The notes: generated by a model not told the origin, from the sequence alone. DNA of 64,000 nucleotides from Verrucomicrobiia bacterium (GCA_028687435.1 JAQUAF010000002.1:124001-188000); one strand, 5' to 3'. Counted from the stretch's first letter, positions 1 to 10,511 are shown. Made by a program: numbers and translations.

Positions 1-1689
1 GGCGTCCTGTTGCCCATTGAAGGATTAAAAAAGGAAGGCTTGTTCGGTTTTGTCAACAATGAGCCCAGCGGCATGGATGGAATCCGGCGGCATTACCTGA
101 TGCTGGCGAGGGTGGGGGACCGGGTCTTCCCATCACTGGTTTTGCAGGCGCTTTGCGTTTATTGGAAAATCCAGCCTGAACAGGTGATGGTGAAATTGGG
201 GCGGTTCATTGAATTGCCATCTCCGGAGGGAGTGAGGAGAATTCCCATTGATGAAAAGGGCAGAATGCCCATCAATTACCGCCGGCTTTTTCCATCCCAT
301 GACAAGGAGGGCAAAATATCCGCCAAGGTGATCGGCTATGCGGATCTGACCGGGACGCTGGGGAAATGTTATCGGGATAATGTTCCGTGGCCGTCGAATT
401 ATCCGGAGATCGAGGGGGCTATTTTGCTGGTGGGGCAGACGGAGCCGGGATTGACCGATTTTGGGCCTTCTCCGCTGGAGCCTTTGGCGCCCCTGGTTTA
501 TACGCATTTGCATGTTTTCAACAGCGTTTTTAAAAAAGACTATTTGAAGATCGTTCCTTTTGATTGGGGCGCTTTTCCATGGCTGGCGATCGGCTGGGGG
601 ACGTTGTATGGGTTGCGAAAATCGCGGATTTTTACGTTGATCACGGTTCCCCTGGTGGCGGTGGCGGCTTATTTGGGCGGGGTGATGGGGATGTTTTTCT
701 TTGGCGGAACGTTGCTGCCCGTGTTTTGGCCGGTTGCCGGTTATGTCCTTTTGCAACTGGGGATCAATGGTTTGTACTGGTGGCGGGAACAGCGTTCGCG
801 GCAGCAGATCAAGAAGATGTTTTCCGCTTATGTGGGGCCGCGGGTGATGGACCGGGTGATGTTGCAGAAGGATGAAATCAAGCTGGGAGGGGAGCGCAAG
901 GCGGTGACGATTCTTTTCTCCGATATCCGGGGATTCACCACCATGAGCGAAGGATTGAGCGAGGAGGAATTGGTGGGGAAACTCAACGAGTATTTTGAAC
1001 GCATGGTGGATTGCGTGACGCGATTCGATGGCACCTTGCACAAATACATCGGCGACGCGGTGATGGCGGTGTGGGGCGATGTGGTTTCCACCGGGAAGGA
1101 AATCGATGCCCGTCACGCGGTGCGCGCGGCGCTGGCCATGCAGGATGAACTCAAGGGGTTGAATGAGCGCTGGAAAGCGGCGGGACGTCCGCCGATCAAG
1201 ATTGGCATTGGTCTGAACCATGGCGAGGTGGTGGTGGGCAACATGGGGGCGCCCCAGCGGGTGGAATTTACCGTGATCGGCGATGCGGTGAACCTGGCTT
1301 CGCGTCTGGAGGGGTTGACCAAGACGTTTGGCATAGTTTTGGCCGTCAGCGAAAATGTGAAGGAACTTTTAGGAGAGGAGTTTTTGACGCGTACGGTGGG
1401 ACTCATCCAAGTCCAAGGCAAAACCAAGGCGGTGCGGGTTTATGAGGTGCTGTCGGAACGCAAGGATGGCGCGATGCCGCCGGGGTTTGAATGGGTGGAG
1501 GTTTACGAAAAGGGGTTCGAGGCTTATCTGGCCAGGCAATTTGAGGAGGGAATCCGTTTGTTTGAGGAAACCCTTCGCCGGCATCCGGGGGATGTTTGCG
1601 CCGAAAAATATCTGAAGGCTTGCCAGGAGTATCGAATGGCCGCTCCGCCGCCCGACTGGGACGGCGTGCTGATTATGAAGTCTAAATAG
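1..1689 (+). CDS. CHASE2-domain adenylate/guanylate cyclase, 5' end outside window
   Basis: Class III nucleotide cyclase making cAMP (or cGMP) at the inner membrane. The reading frame is open to base 1, so the TTG at 10 is probably internal and the N-terminal part of the CHASE2 sensor lies upstream. Numbering from base 10, residues 1-175 resemble the end of a CHASE2 domain, about 185-260 hold hydrophobic membrane segments, and 290-470 are the catalytic domain. The two metal-binding aspartates are visible, D305 in FSDIRGFT and D349 in KYIGDAVMAVWG. The last 70 residues look like a TPR-type helical tail. It converges on the following minus-strand gene with a 6-nt gap. Family assignment is firm; the signal sensed cannot be told. 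Confidence 0.93.
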   Translation, partial: GVLLPIEGLKKEGLFGFVNNEPSGMDGIRRHYLMLARVGDRVFPSLVLQALCVYWKIQPEQVMVKLGRFIELPSPEGVRRIPIDEKGRMPINYRRLFPSHDKEGKISAKVIGYADLTGTLGKCYRDNVPWPSNYPEIEGAILLVGQTEPGLTDFGPSPLEPLAPLVYTHLHVFNSVFKKDYLKIVPFDWGAFPWLAIGWGTLYGLRKSRIFTLITVPLVAVAAYLGGVMGMFFFGGTLLPVFWPVAGYVLLQLGINGLYWWREQRSRQQIKKMFSAYVGPRVMDRVMLQKDEIKLGGERKAVTILFSDIRGFTTMSEGLSEEELVGKLNEYFERMVDCVTRFDGTLHKYIGDAVMAVWGDVVSTGKEIDARHAVRAALAMQDELKGLNERWKAAGRPPIKIGIGLNHGEVVVGNMGAPQRVEFTVIGDAVNLASRLEGLTKTFGIVLAVSENVKELLGEEFLTRTVGLIQVQGKTKAVRVYEVLSERKDGAMPPGFEWVEVYEKGFEAYLARQFEEGIRLFEETLRRHPGDVCAEKYLKACQEYRMAAPPPDWDGVLIMKSK

Positions 1690-1695
1690 AGGTGT

Positions 1696-3540
1696 TTAGG
1701 GCTTGCGCAGCAGCTTCTCGAGTTCGGGATCCTTGGCCATGCCAAGGGAGGTGGCTTTCTTGTAATGTTTGCGGGCCAACTCGATCGAGGGGGGATTCTG
1801 TGAAGCGTAAACAACCGCCAGATTGAAATGGGCGTCCGAATAGTTGGGTTTCAATTCAATGGCCTTCAACAGTTCCTTTTCGGCGGCTTCCTGGTAGCCT
1901 TTCTGGCTGTAAGCGATTCCGAGATAGTTGTGGGGCTCGGGATTTTGAGCGTCAACCGCAACCGCCTGGGTGAGAACGCTGACGGCCTCGTCATATTTTT
2001 GTTCCTGATAGAGGACGATGCCGAGGACGGACAGGGAGAAGGCATCCTTGGGCGCCATGGTCAGGGCTTCGCGCAGAAGTTTTTCACCTTCGGCCAGCCG
2101 TTCCTGACGGAAGCGGATGACGCCCAGATTGGAGAGGGCGAAGACATTGCGCGGTTCGATTTGCAGAATCTTCTCATATTTGCCGGCGGCGCCCTGAATG
2201 TCGTTCCTCAGAAACAGCGCCTTGGCTTCGTTGGCCAGTGTGGCGCTTTCCCCGGTCAATTTTGCATAGGGATCTTCCGGGGGGGAGTCGGAACTCTTGG
2301 ATGCTTTGACCACGGCGTTGAACTTGGTGGGATCGTCGGAAACAATCCGCAAGGTGGCTGGCGGGGTTTTCAGAAGATGTTTTTCATCCTCGGTCAGAGG
2401 GGTGAGGGGGGTTTTGATGATCTCGAGCTGGGTTTGAATGGTTGTGGCGCGATTGCCCAGTTCGGCCAGTTCCTTGGAGATCTTGTCGCGAGCCTCGGTG
2501 CGGCGGGCGTCTTCCTGGTAATGGCGGTCCACGATGGCTCGCAGGAGGCTGTTCTCCTTTTGGAGCATCTGCAGAATTTCAGGATTGATGTCGGGTGAGA
2601 CGGAAGTATTGCTGGAGGCGGTTTTCAACTGGGTGCGGGTTTGCTCCAGTTCCTTTTTCAGGGATTCGTTGGAAGCCTGCAACCGATCGTTGTCCCTTTG
2701 CAGGGTTTCAATCTTGGCCTGGGCCTTGGCCAATTCCGAACGGAGAGAGGTGATTTCCTCGGTCGATGATGGGATGTTGTTGAGCTTGGTTTCAGCCTCC
2801 GCAAGCCGGTCTTTCAAGGATTTGTTTTCCTTCAGGAGTTCCTGGACCCGTTCATCGCTTGAAGCGGTGGAGGTTTTGACCGCTTTTTCAGCCTTGCCCA
2901 ACTGTTCTTCGAGACTGGCTTTTTCGTCCTGCAGTTTCTTTTCGGTTTTGCGGAATTGGTCTTCAATGCGGGCTTTTTCCTCCTGCAGTTTTTTCTCCGC
3001 CTGGCGCAACTGGCTTTCAAGATCGCTCTTTTCCTCCTGCAGCTTTTTCATGTCATTTTTGCTGCGGTCCAGGGCTTTTTCCAAGGCGGCAACCTTTTCG
3101 GAGGTTCCATCGCGAATCGGGACAGCCGTCCCGGCTGTTTCCACTTGATCGGCGGGAGGCGGTGCGGCGTTGAGCGGCACCGTGTTGACCGGATCCTTGG
3201 AGATCGGCGGGGAAACCTCGGTGGGTTTTTGTTCGTTGGAAACAGCCTCCTCGGGCGGAATGGTTCCGCTGTTCTTGGTGATATGATCGGTGCAATACTT
3301 GATGCGGTAGGCGATGATGTTTGGGTTCCAATCGGGGGTTGCCTGCTTGATCTTGCGCAGAATTTTCAAGGCGCCCGTAAATTTCTCGGCGGCTTTGGCG
3401 GTATCGCCGCCTTTTTCCGCGGCATCACCGTCTTGGATTTGGAAGTAGGCTTGCAGGAAGTCATCAGCCGATTCTGCGTGGAGGGTTGAAACGGCAAATG
3501 CCGCGGTGAGCAAGCCTGTCAGGAAGATGAGTTTGCGCAT
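1696..3540 (-). CDS. Secreted coiled-coil protein with C-terminal TPR repeats
   Basis: A 614-residue exported protein. It begins with a signal peptide (MRKLIFLTGLLTAAFAVSTLHA). A Pro/Thr-rich stretch follows, then about 180 residues of charged heptad-like coiled coil (roughly 150-330, with repeated KLQEEK and KLQDEK units). At least four tetratricopeptide repeats occupy about residues 430-600 (NVFALSNLGVIRFRQ, AFSLSVLGIVLYQE, PEPHNYLGIAYSQ, SDAHFNLAVVYASQ). TPRs scaffold protein complexes, so a periplasmic adaptor role is inferred. It lies 32 nt downstream of a lipoprotein gene and is probably co-transcribed with it. The exact partner is unknown. Confidence 0.85.
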   Translation of the reverse strand: MRKLIFLTGLLTAAFAVSTLHAESADDFLQAYFQIQDGDAAEKGGDTAKAAEKFTGALKILRKIKQATPDWNPNIIAYRIKYCTDHITKNSGTIPPEEAVSNEQKPTEVSPPISKDPVNTVPLNAAPPPADQVETAGTAVPIRDGTSEKVAALEKALDRSKNDMKKLQEEKSDLESQLRQAEKKLQEEKARIEDQFRKTEKKLQDEKASLEEQLGKAEKAVKTSTASSDERVQELLKENKSLKDRLAEAETKLNNIPSSTEEITSLRSELAKAQAKIETLQRDNDRLQASNESLKKELEQTRTQLKTASSNTSVSPDINPEILQMLQKENSLLRAIVDRHYQEDARRTEARDKISKELAELGNRATTIQTQLEIIKTPLTPLTEDEKHLLKTPPATLRIVSDDPTKFNAVVKASKSSDSPPEDPYAKLTGESATLANEAKALFLRNDIQGAAGKYEKILQIEPRNVFALSNLGVIRFRQERLAEGEKLLREALTMAPKDAFSLSVLGIVLYQEQKYDEAVSVLTQAVAVDAQNPEPHNYLGIAYSQKGYQEAAEKELLKAIELKPNYSDAHFNLAVVYASQNPPSIELARKHYKKATSLGMAKDPELEKLLRKP

Positions 3541-3572
3541 GGGAAGGAGGGGTTGGATGGAAGTCGGGTTCT

Positions 3573-4181
3573 TTAACGCACCACGTCACCCCGGCGCAGC
3601 GTGCCGGTGACCACATCGGCAGTGGCCAAGGGTGGCTTGATGGGGTCGGTGATGCGAAGGCTGCCAATGAAAATGCCGTCCCGGTAAACGCCCAGTTCCG
3701 AACGGAGAGGGGGGATTTCGCTGCCCTGAAAATTGACGACAACAAACTTTTTCTGAAGATTAACCAGCGCCACTTTTCCGTGGAACGGCGATTTGGAAGC
3801 GGCCTCCGAGGTGGTCACCACAACGGAGCCTTCGGATTTGGCTGCAGCGGCAGTTGATTCCGTTTTGGCAGGTTCCTCCTTTTCCTGGCTTTCTTTTTTG
3901 GCTTCATCGATCCGGGCCGGCGCCTTTGTCTCCTCTGTCTTTTCCTCATTTTTGGCTTCCGTGGATTCGGTTTTGCCGGTGTTTTCATCCCTCAGCGTTG
4001 GAATGGAAGCAACCTTTTTGCTTGCCAAGACTTGGGCCTGGCTTTGCTCCTCAGTGACTTCCTCCGCAGTGGGAGTCCCTTCCGTATCTTGAGCTTCATC
4101 CTGTTGGGGAGTTTGACATCCGGTCAGGGCGAGCCCCACGGCGATTGGAGCAATCCAAAAATAAAAGTGCTTGATTTTCAT
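3573..4181 (-). CDS. Putative outer-membrane or periplasmic lipoprotein
   Basis: A 202-residue protein with a lipoprotein signal: a hydrophobic segment ending in the lipobox LTGC, so Cys22 is the likely lipidated residue. Residues 25-125 are low-complexity, rich in Glu, Lys, Thr and Ala, and look like a flexible tether. The folded part is the last 70 residues (VALVNLQKKFVVVNFQG through TGTLRRGDVVR), a small beta-rich module often seen in verrucomicrobial lipoproteins (recollection, not searched). It is first in a pair with the coiled-coil TPR protein downstream. The leader before the ATG is pyrimidine-rich and has no Shine-Dalgarno sequence. Function unknown. Confidence 0.8.
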   Translation of the reverse strand: MKIKHFYFWIAPIAVGLALTGCQTPQQDEAQDTEGTPTAEEVTEEQSQAQVLASKKVASIPTLRDENTGKTESTEAKNEEKTEETKAPARIDEAKKESQEKEEPAKTESTAAAAKSEGSVVVTTSEAASKSPFHGKVALVNLQKKFVVVNFQGSEIPPLRSELGVYRDGIFIGSLRITDPIKPPLATADVVTGTLRRGDVVR

Positions 4182-4215
4182 AATGAAAGGAGGGTTGAGC
4201 GATGCAAACGTGTCA

Positions 4216-4243
4216 GTTTTACCAGAATTTGACTTTGGGTCAA
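4216..4243 (-). promoter_or_regulatory. Candidate sigma-70 promoter for the lipoprotein/TPR pair
   Basis: Read on the minus strand, TTGACC (4243-4238) and TAAAAC (4221-4216) are separated by 16 nt. This would place a start site about 28 nt before the ATG at 4181. The -35 box overlaps the stop codon of the DNA glycosylase gene. Sequence match only. Confidence 0.4.
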
Positions 4244-4965
4244 TCCTTTTTCTTTGGTAACATCCTCTGCAATGGGCACTTACAACAAACAGGATTTTTT
4301 TTGTGACAAAAGTCTTTTCCCAAGGCCACGATGAGGGCGTGAAATTCGTTGAAATCCTTTCGTTGCTGTTCAGGTGAAAACTTGTGCCATGCGGCTTCTA
4401 CCATTTCCCGGATGGTGTCATAATCCTCTTCCCCGCGTATCCAGCCATGCCTTTCGAATACCCTCCGCGTGTAAGCATCAATAATGAATATTGGTTTGTC
4501 AAGAGAATAAAGAAGAATCGAGTCGGCGGTTTCTTTCCCGATGCCATAGACACCAAGCAATTGTTGGCGCAGGATGTCGGTGTCTTGATGGGCCATCTGT
4601 TTGATGGAAGCTCCATGGTTTTCCACGAAAAAACGAACAAAGGCTTTTAGCCGTCGTGCTTTGAGATTGAAATATCCGGAGGGACGGATGAGTTGGGCGA
4701 GTGTGGGGTCAGGCAATGAGAGAAGAACTTTTGGATGAAGCGCATGGGCGGATTTCAAATTGGCAATGGCTTTTTCGACATTGGTCCAGGCGGTATTCTG
4801 AGTGAGGATGGCGCCGATGCAAACTTCGAAAGGGGTTTCCGCCGGCCACCAACGCTGGGGCCCGAATCGTTTGAGCAGAAGTTTGAATGCGGATCGAAGA
4901 TGGGAGCTGAGATTCAAGATTTTTGATTGATGATTTTGGGGGAATGGCCAACCGGTCCAGCGCAT
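4240..4965 (-). CDS. Endonuclease III-related (MagIII-like) HhH-GPD DNA glycosylase
   Basis: Base-excision repair glycosylase of the HhH-GPD superfamily. Seen are the family start AILTQNTAWTNVEKAI, the helix-hairpin-helix VYGIGKETADSILLY and the catalytic-aspartate motif IFIIDAYTRR. The residue matching the lyase lysine of E. coli Nth (K120, in GRKTA) is glutamate here (GKETA). That predicts a monofunctional glycosylase, as in Helicobacter MagIII, a 3-methyladenine glycosylase. The C-terminal iron-sulfur loop keeps three cysteines with C-X6-C-X2-C spacing, but the fourth is missing. The first 16 codons include AT-rich repeat sequence, so an in-frame TTG at 4917 may be the true start. It follows gph on the same strand. 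Confidence 0.85.
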   Translation of the reverse strand: MRWTGWPFPQNHQSKILNLSSHLRSAFKLLLKRFGPQRWWPAETPFEVCIGAILTQNTAWTNVEKAIANLKSAHALHPKVLLSLPDPTLAQLIRPSGYFNLKARRLKAFVRFFVENHGASIKQMAHQDTDILRQQLLGVYGIGKETADSILLYSLDKPIFIIDAYTRRVFERHGWIRGEEDYDTIREMVEAAWHKFSPEQQRKDFNEFHALIVALGKDFCHKKNPVCCKCPLQRMLPKKKD

Positions 4966-4974
4966 TTGGGGCTG

Positions 4975-5649
4975 TCATCCCAGGCCGGCGGCTGCGAGAA
5001 TGTCGTGGGCGTGGCGGGCGACATGATCGGGTTTTGCCTCAAAGATGGCTTCTTCCCGGCCAAGCCCCCACAAGACGGCGCAACTGGCATAACCTGCCCG
5101 GCGGGCGCCGATGATGTCATTGGGACTGTCGCCGACCACCAGGATATGATGGGTTTTCATTTGCAGCAGATGCGCGGCGGCGCGCAGGGGTTCCGGATCG
5201 GGTTTGCGTTTTGGGGTGCTGTCGCCGCCGATCACGGCGGAAAAGAAATGATCGATTTGCAATCCGGCAAGAATCTTTTCGGTGGGAGAGAAGGGTTTGT
5301 TGCTGACAACCCCCAAGGGGAGCCCCTGTGATTTCAGGGATCGCAGCAGCGGCAAAATGCCGGGATAGAGGCAGGTGTGGCGCAGGCAATGGTCGAGGTA
5401 GTGGGGTTTGTAAACGGCCAGGGCGCGATCAATGGTCTGTTCATTTTGCGTATTCAATGCCCGCGAGAGGAGTTGTCGGACGCCGTCTCCGACAAAGCTG
5501 CGGACATCTTCCGTGGAAATGGGGGGCAGGTGGTGAAGATGGCGGATGTGATTGACCGAAAAAGTGAGATCCTGAACGGAATCCACCAAGGTGCCGTCCA
5601 GATCGAATAAAACGGCGGAAAAAAGCGGGGAATGAGGGGGCGGCGGCAT
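4975..5649 (-). CDS. gph: Phosphoglycolate phosphatase (HAD family)
   Basis: HAD-superfamily hydrolase that removes phosphate from 2-phosphoglycolate, a by-product of DNA repair and oxygenase reactions. Motif I is AVLFDLDGTLVDS at the N-terminus, a helical cap follows, motif II is GVVSNKP, motif III is the lysine in KRKPDPEPL, and motif IV is VVGDSPNDIIGARRAG. Length from the ATG at 5649 is 224 residues, normal for Gph. The frame is open to an ATG at 5760, but the extra 37 residues are proline-rich and unlike the family, so the inner start is preferred. It is upstream of the DNA glycosylase gene, a sensible repair pairing, and divergent from purA. Confidence 0.88.
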   Translation of the reverse strand: MPPPPHSPLFSAVLFDLDGTLVDSVQDLTFSVNHIRHLHHLPPISTEDVRSFVGDGVRQLLSRALNTQNEQTIDRALAVYKPHYLDHCLRHTCLYPGILPLLRSLKSQGLPLGVVSNKPFSPTEKILAGLQIDHFFSAVIGGDSTPKRKPDPEPLRAAAHLLQMKTHHILVVGDSPNDIIGARRAGYASCAVLWGLGREEAIFEAKPDHVARHAHDILAAAGLG

Positions 5650-5793
5650 GGGAGGGGAGTAGCCGAAACGGGAAAGAGGGTCAAGCGTGAGGGGAAAAGA
5701 CCTGCGCAAAAACGAATCCAAACCATGGGGAGGATGGAGATGAATTTTTGCGGGCGCCATTTTTGGTTTGACGCGGCGCGGTTCGATCCATAG

Positions 5794-7155
<1,362 letters not shown>

Positions 7156-7171
7156 TCCTGGCATCGCTGTT

Positions 7172-7900
7172 GTGAAATCCAAGCCAAACAGCCACGGTCT
7201 GGTGAACGTTCCTCGTCATGTGGCGGTGATCATGGATGGCAATGGACGTTGGGCAAAGGAGCGCTCCCTGCCGCGGATCGAGGGGCACCGGCGCGGGGTG
7301 GAGTCGGTCCGGGCGGTGGTGCGCACTGCGGGCGAAGCCGGCGTGGGGTTTTTGACCTTGTATGCCTTTTCGCAGGAAAATTGGAGCCGCCCCCGGCTGG
7401 AGGTCCAGGCGCTCATGCGGTTGCTGGGGCAATTTCTCAAGAGCGAAATCCGGGAATTGCAGGAGAACAACGTGCAACTCCATGCCATTGGGAATCTTGA
7501 TGATTTGCCGGGGGGCGTTCGCCGGGTGTTGGATGGAGCGCGCCGGGAAACCTCCGGCAACACAGGGTTGCGGCTGATCCTGGCATTGAGTTATGGGTCC
7601 CGGCAGGAGATTGTCCGCGCAGTCCGGTTGATGGCGGCCGAGGCCAGGGAAGGCCGGCTTGATCCGGAGAAGGTGGATGAGGCATGTGTGGCCGCCCATC
7701 TTTACACCAAGGATTATCCCGATCCTGATTTGCTGATCCGGACCAGTGACGAGATGCGCATCAGCAATTTTCTGTTGTGGCAGATCAGTTATGCCGAACT
7801 GGTGGTGACGCCGGTTTTGTGGCCGGATTTTGGAAGGGAACATTTTCTGGAGGCTTTGCGCGAATATGGCCGGCGCCACCGGCGTTTTGGGGGAATTTGA
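7172..7900 (+). CDS. uppS: Isoprenyl transferase (undecaprenyl diphosphate synthase)
   Basis: Cis-prenyltransferase that builds the C55 lipid carrier used for peptidoglycan and O-antigen. The diagnostic motif HVAVIMDGNGRWA carries the catalytic Asp22. Also seen are GHRRGVESV, TLYAFSQENWSRP and, near the end, PDLLIRTSDEMRISNFLLWQ, all typical of the family. It starts with GTG at 7172, 16 nt after purA, and cdsA begins 13 nt after its end. The uppS-cdsA order is the usual bacterial arrangement. The length of 242 residues is standard. Confidence 0.97.
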   Translation: MKSKPNSHGLVNVPRHVAVIMDGNGRWAKERSLPRIEGHRRGVESVRAVVRTAGEAGVGFLTLYAFSQENWSRPRLEVQALMRLLGQFLKSEIRELQENNVQLHAIGNLDDLPGGVRRVLDGARRETSGNTGLRLILALSYGSRQEIVRAVRLMAAEAREGRLDPEKVDEACVAAHLYTKDYPDPDLLIRTSDEMRISNFLLWQISYAELVVTPVLWPDFGREHFLEALREYGRRHRRFGGI

Positions 7901-7913
7901 TTGCTGATCCTGT

Positions 7914-8780
7914 ATGTTTGCCAAACGATTATTCAGTTCGATTGTTTTGTGGGCGTTGTTGTTGTCGGTCATTTTTTACCTGCCGAACAGCGCGCCGGGC
8001 CAGTTTGCCTCCGCGTTGGTTTGCTGTTTTGTGGTCATGATCAGCCTGGGCGAATTTTATGACATGATGAAACAGGCGGAGTTGCGGTGCCTGAAAATCT
8101 GGGGAACGGCGGCGGGTTTGCTCATGGTGGGCGGCGTCTGGTATTTCTGCGTGGCGCGGCGGGAGTTCACCGCGACATTCGAGGTGTTGTTTCTCACCGG
8201 ACTGGTGGTTGCCTTGTTCCTTCAACAGATAGCGGAGCGCGACAATATGTCCGGCGCCCAGACCATCGGGCGCACGCTGCTGGGCATTCTTTACATCCCC
8301 CTGATGTTTGATTTTTTTCCGAAAATCATTTTTCTTTATCCGGAAGCCACGATCGGACGGTTGTTCGTGTTTTATCTGGTGGTGGTGACCAAGTTTTGCG
8401 ATATTGGCGCCTATGCCAGCGGTCGTGTTTTCGGACGGCACAAGATGATCCCGCGGATCAGTCCCAACAAGACGTGGGAGGGGTTTTGGGGCGGGCTGGT
8501 GGTGGCCACCGTGGCCAGCGTGATGGCTTACCAGTATTTGCATGACCGGATTGCCGGGGTGGGTTTTGGATTTGCGGATGCGATCGCGGTGGGGCTTTTG
8601 CTGGGGGCGGTCGGGGTGTTGGGAGATCTTGCGGAATCCATGATCAAGCGAGAGATGAAGGTGAAGGATTCCGGCGGTGTTCTGCCCGGGATTGGCGGCG
8701 CCCTGGATTTGATTGACAGCCTGCTTTTTACCGCGCCGGTGATGTATGGTTATCTGGCTTTGATGACAAAGCTGCGGTAA
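7914..8780 (+). CDS. cdsA: Phosphatidate cytidylyltransferase
   Basis: Integral membrane enzyme that converts phosphatidic acid and CTP to CDP-diacylglycerol, the precursor of all bacterial phospholipids. It is 288 residues with about eight hydrophobic segments. The C-terminal CDS signature is clear: GDLAESMIKREMKVKD, then LPGIGGALDLIDSLLF. The internal SPNKTWEGFWGG block is also typical. It follows uppS by 13 nt and is probably on the same transcript. The dxr gene that often follows cdsA is absent; a ribulokinase gene follows instead. Confidence 0.96.
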   Translation: MFAKRLFSSIVLWALLLSVIFYLPNSAPGQFASALVCCFVVMISLGEFYDMMKQAELRCLKIWGTAAGLLMVGGVWYFCVARREFTATFEVLFLTGLVVALFLQQIAERDNMSGAQTIGRTLLGILYIPLMFDFFPKIIFLYPEATIGRLFVFYLVVVTKFCDIGAYASGRVFGRHKMIPRISPNKTWEGFWGGLVVATVASVMAYQYLHDRIAGVGFGFADAIAVGLLLGAVGVLGDLAESMIKREMKVKDSGGVLPGIGGALDLIDSLLFTAPVMYGYLALMTKLR

Positions 8781-8843
8781 GGGGGGATGCGGAACGATGA
8801 AAGGCCGGCATGGCGGCTGCCTTTCCCATCATTTGAAAATTTT

Positions 8844-10511
8844 ATGGCAAAAAAATCCTATGTTTTGGGAATTGATTTTGGAACCTTGTCCGGGCGCGCG
8901 TTGCTGGTCGATTTAAGCGATGGAAGCGAGGCGGCCAGCGAGGTGCATGTTTATGAACAGGGGGTGATCACGTCGCGGTTGCCGGGTAGCAAGACACGGT
9001 TGGAGCCTGACACGGCGTTGCAGGATCCCCGGGATTATCTGGAGGTTTTGCGCCGGACGGTGCCCAGGGTTTTGGCCAGGGCGAAAATCGCGCCATCCCA
9101 GGTGAAGGGGCTGGGTGTGGATTTCACGGCCAGCAGTCCGATGGCCTGTTATGCCTGCGGCACGCCGCTTTGTTTTGACAGGAAATGGAGTGGCCGGCCC
9201 CATGCGTGGGTCAAGCTTTGGAAACACCATGCGGCCCAGCCGGAGGCGGATTTCATCAATGAGATGGGGCTTTTGAGGAATGAGAGATTCATCACCGCGT
9301 ATGGCGGAAGGTATTCCAGCGAATGGTTTTTCTCGAAGCTTTTGCAGGTGGTGAACGACGATCCGGAGATCTACGATGCATGTGAAAGGTGGATCGAAGC
9401 CGGAGACTGGGTTGTCTGGCAACTGACCGGACGGGAAACCCGTTCTGTTTGCGGCGCCGGTTACAAAGCCATGTGGGTTTATCCTTATGGCAATGGATGG
9501 GCTTATCCGTCCCCCGGTTTTTTTCATGCCCTGCATCCGAAACTTTCCAATGTGTTTGACAAGCTTTGCATGAATCTTCAGCCGCTGGCCGCGAGCGCCG
9601 GGGGGCTCAGCCGGGAGGGCGCCCGATTGACGGGATTGAAGGAGGGGACTCCGGTGGCGGCGGGATTGATCGACGCGCATGCCGCAGTGCCTGCAACCAC
9701 GGTTGTGACCCCGGGGAAAATGGTGTTGATCATGGGGACCTCGACTTGCAACATGATTCTGGGCGACGATTTTCGTCCGGTGGAGGGCATGTGCGGCGCG
9801 GTGCGCGACGGGATTGTTCCCGGTTATTGGGGCTATGAGGCGGGGCAGGCTGCCGTGGGTGATATTCTTGCCTGGTATGTGGAAAAAGGCGCGCCGGCTG
9901 ATTGGAAACGCAAGGCGGACAAGGCGGGGATGGATTTGCACCAGTATTTGTCGTTCCACGCAGCGGAGAAGAAAGTGGGGGAGGGAGGTCTGCTGGCTTT
10001 GGATTGGTGGAATGGCAACCGGTCGGTGCTGATGGATTCGACGCTTTCGGGATGCCTGTTTGGCCTGACTCTGTCCACCGAACCGCCGGATATCTACCGT
10101 GCCCTGGTGGAGGCCACCGCTTTTGGACAGCGCCGGATCATGGAGGCTTTTGAGGCGCAGGGAATGGCGGCGCAGGAGATTTTTGCCTGCGGCGGTCTGG
10201 CCGGCAAAAATGAGTTTCTCATGCAGGTTTACGCCGACGTGCTGGGGCGCGCCATTTCCGTGGCGGCGACGGATCAGCCTGGCGCGCTGGGGTCCGCGAT
10301 TTACGCGGCGGTGGCGGCGGGGATTTATCCGGACCTGCGGACGGCGGCGGGAAAAATGGCGCGGATCAGGGAACGTCATTTTGAACCGAATGGCGCCCAT
10401 CACGAACGTTATGATCTCCTGTACACCGAATATCTCCGGTTGCATGACATTTTTGGACGCCATGCGGTTCCCACCATGCGCCAGTTGCGCCAGTTGAGAC
10501 AGGGGCATTGA
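8844..10511 (+). CDS. araB: Ribulokinase (FGGY carbohydrate kinase)
   Basis: FGGY-family sugar kinase, closest by eye to L-ribulokinase, which phosphorylates ribulose in arabinose breakdown. Seen: the phosphate-1 loop GIDFGTLSGRALLVD, ALQDPRDYLEVL, GLGVDFTAS, KLWKHHAAQPEAD, YSSEWFFSKLLQV and the adenosine motif ACGGLAGKNEFLMQVYADVLG. The ATG at 8844 gives 555 residues, the usual length. An ATG at 8787 would add 19 unlike residues. No araA or araD is nearby, so the gene is separated from its usual pathway partners. The pentulose specificity is family inference. Confidence 0.9.
   Translation: MAKKSYVLGIDFGTLSGRALLVDLSDGSEAASEVHVYEQGVITSRLPGSKTRLEPDTALQDPRDYLEVLRRTVPRVLARAKIAPSQVKGLGVDFTASSPMACYACGTPLCFDRKWSGRPHAWVKLWKHHAAQPEADFINEMGLLRNERFITAYGGRYSSEWFFSKLLQVVNDDPEIYDACERWIEAGDWVVWQLTGRETRSVCGAGYKAMWVYPYGNGWAYPSPGFFHALHPKLSNVFDKLCMNLQPLAASAGGLSREGARLTGLKEGTPVAAGLIDAHAAVPATTVVTPGKMVLIMGTSTCNMILGDDFRPVEGMCGAVRDGIVPGYWGYEAGQAAVGDILAWYVEKGAPADWKRKADKAGMDLHQYLSFHAAEKKVGEGGLLALDWWNGNRSVLMDSTLSGCLFGLTLSTEPPDIYRALVEATAFGQRRIMEAFEAQGMAAQEIFACGGLAGKNEFLMQVYADVLGRAISVAATDQPGALGSAIYAAVAAGIYPDLRTAAGKMARIRERHFEPNGAHHERYDLLYTEYLRLHDIFGRHAVPTMRQLRQLRQGH

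Noticed and set aside
4917-4965. First 16 codons of the MagIII-like gene
   Set aside because: Not firmly rejected, but they partly encode the AT-rich repeat; TTG 4917 may be the real start.
8913-10508. Long minus-strand open frame opposite araB
   Set aside because: Composition-driven shadow of a clear FGGY kinase; no domain, no signal, no conserved motif.
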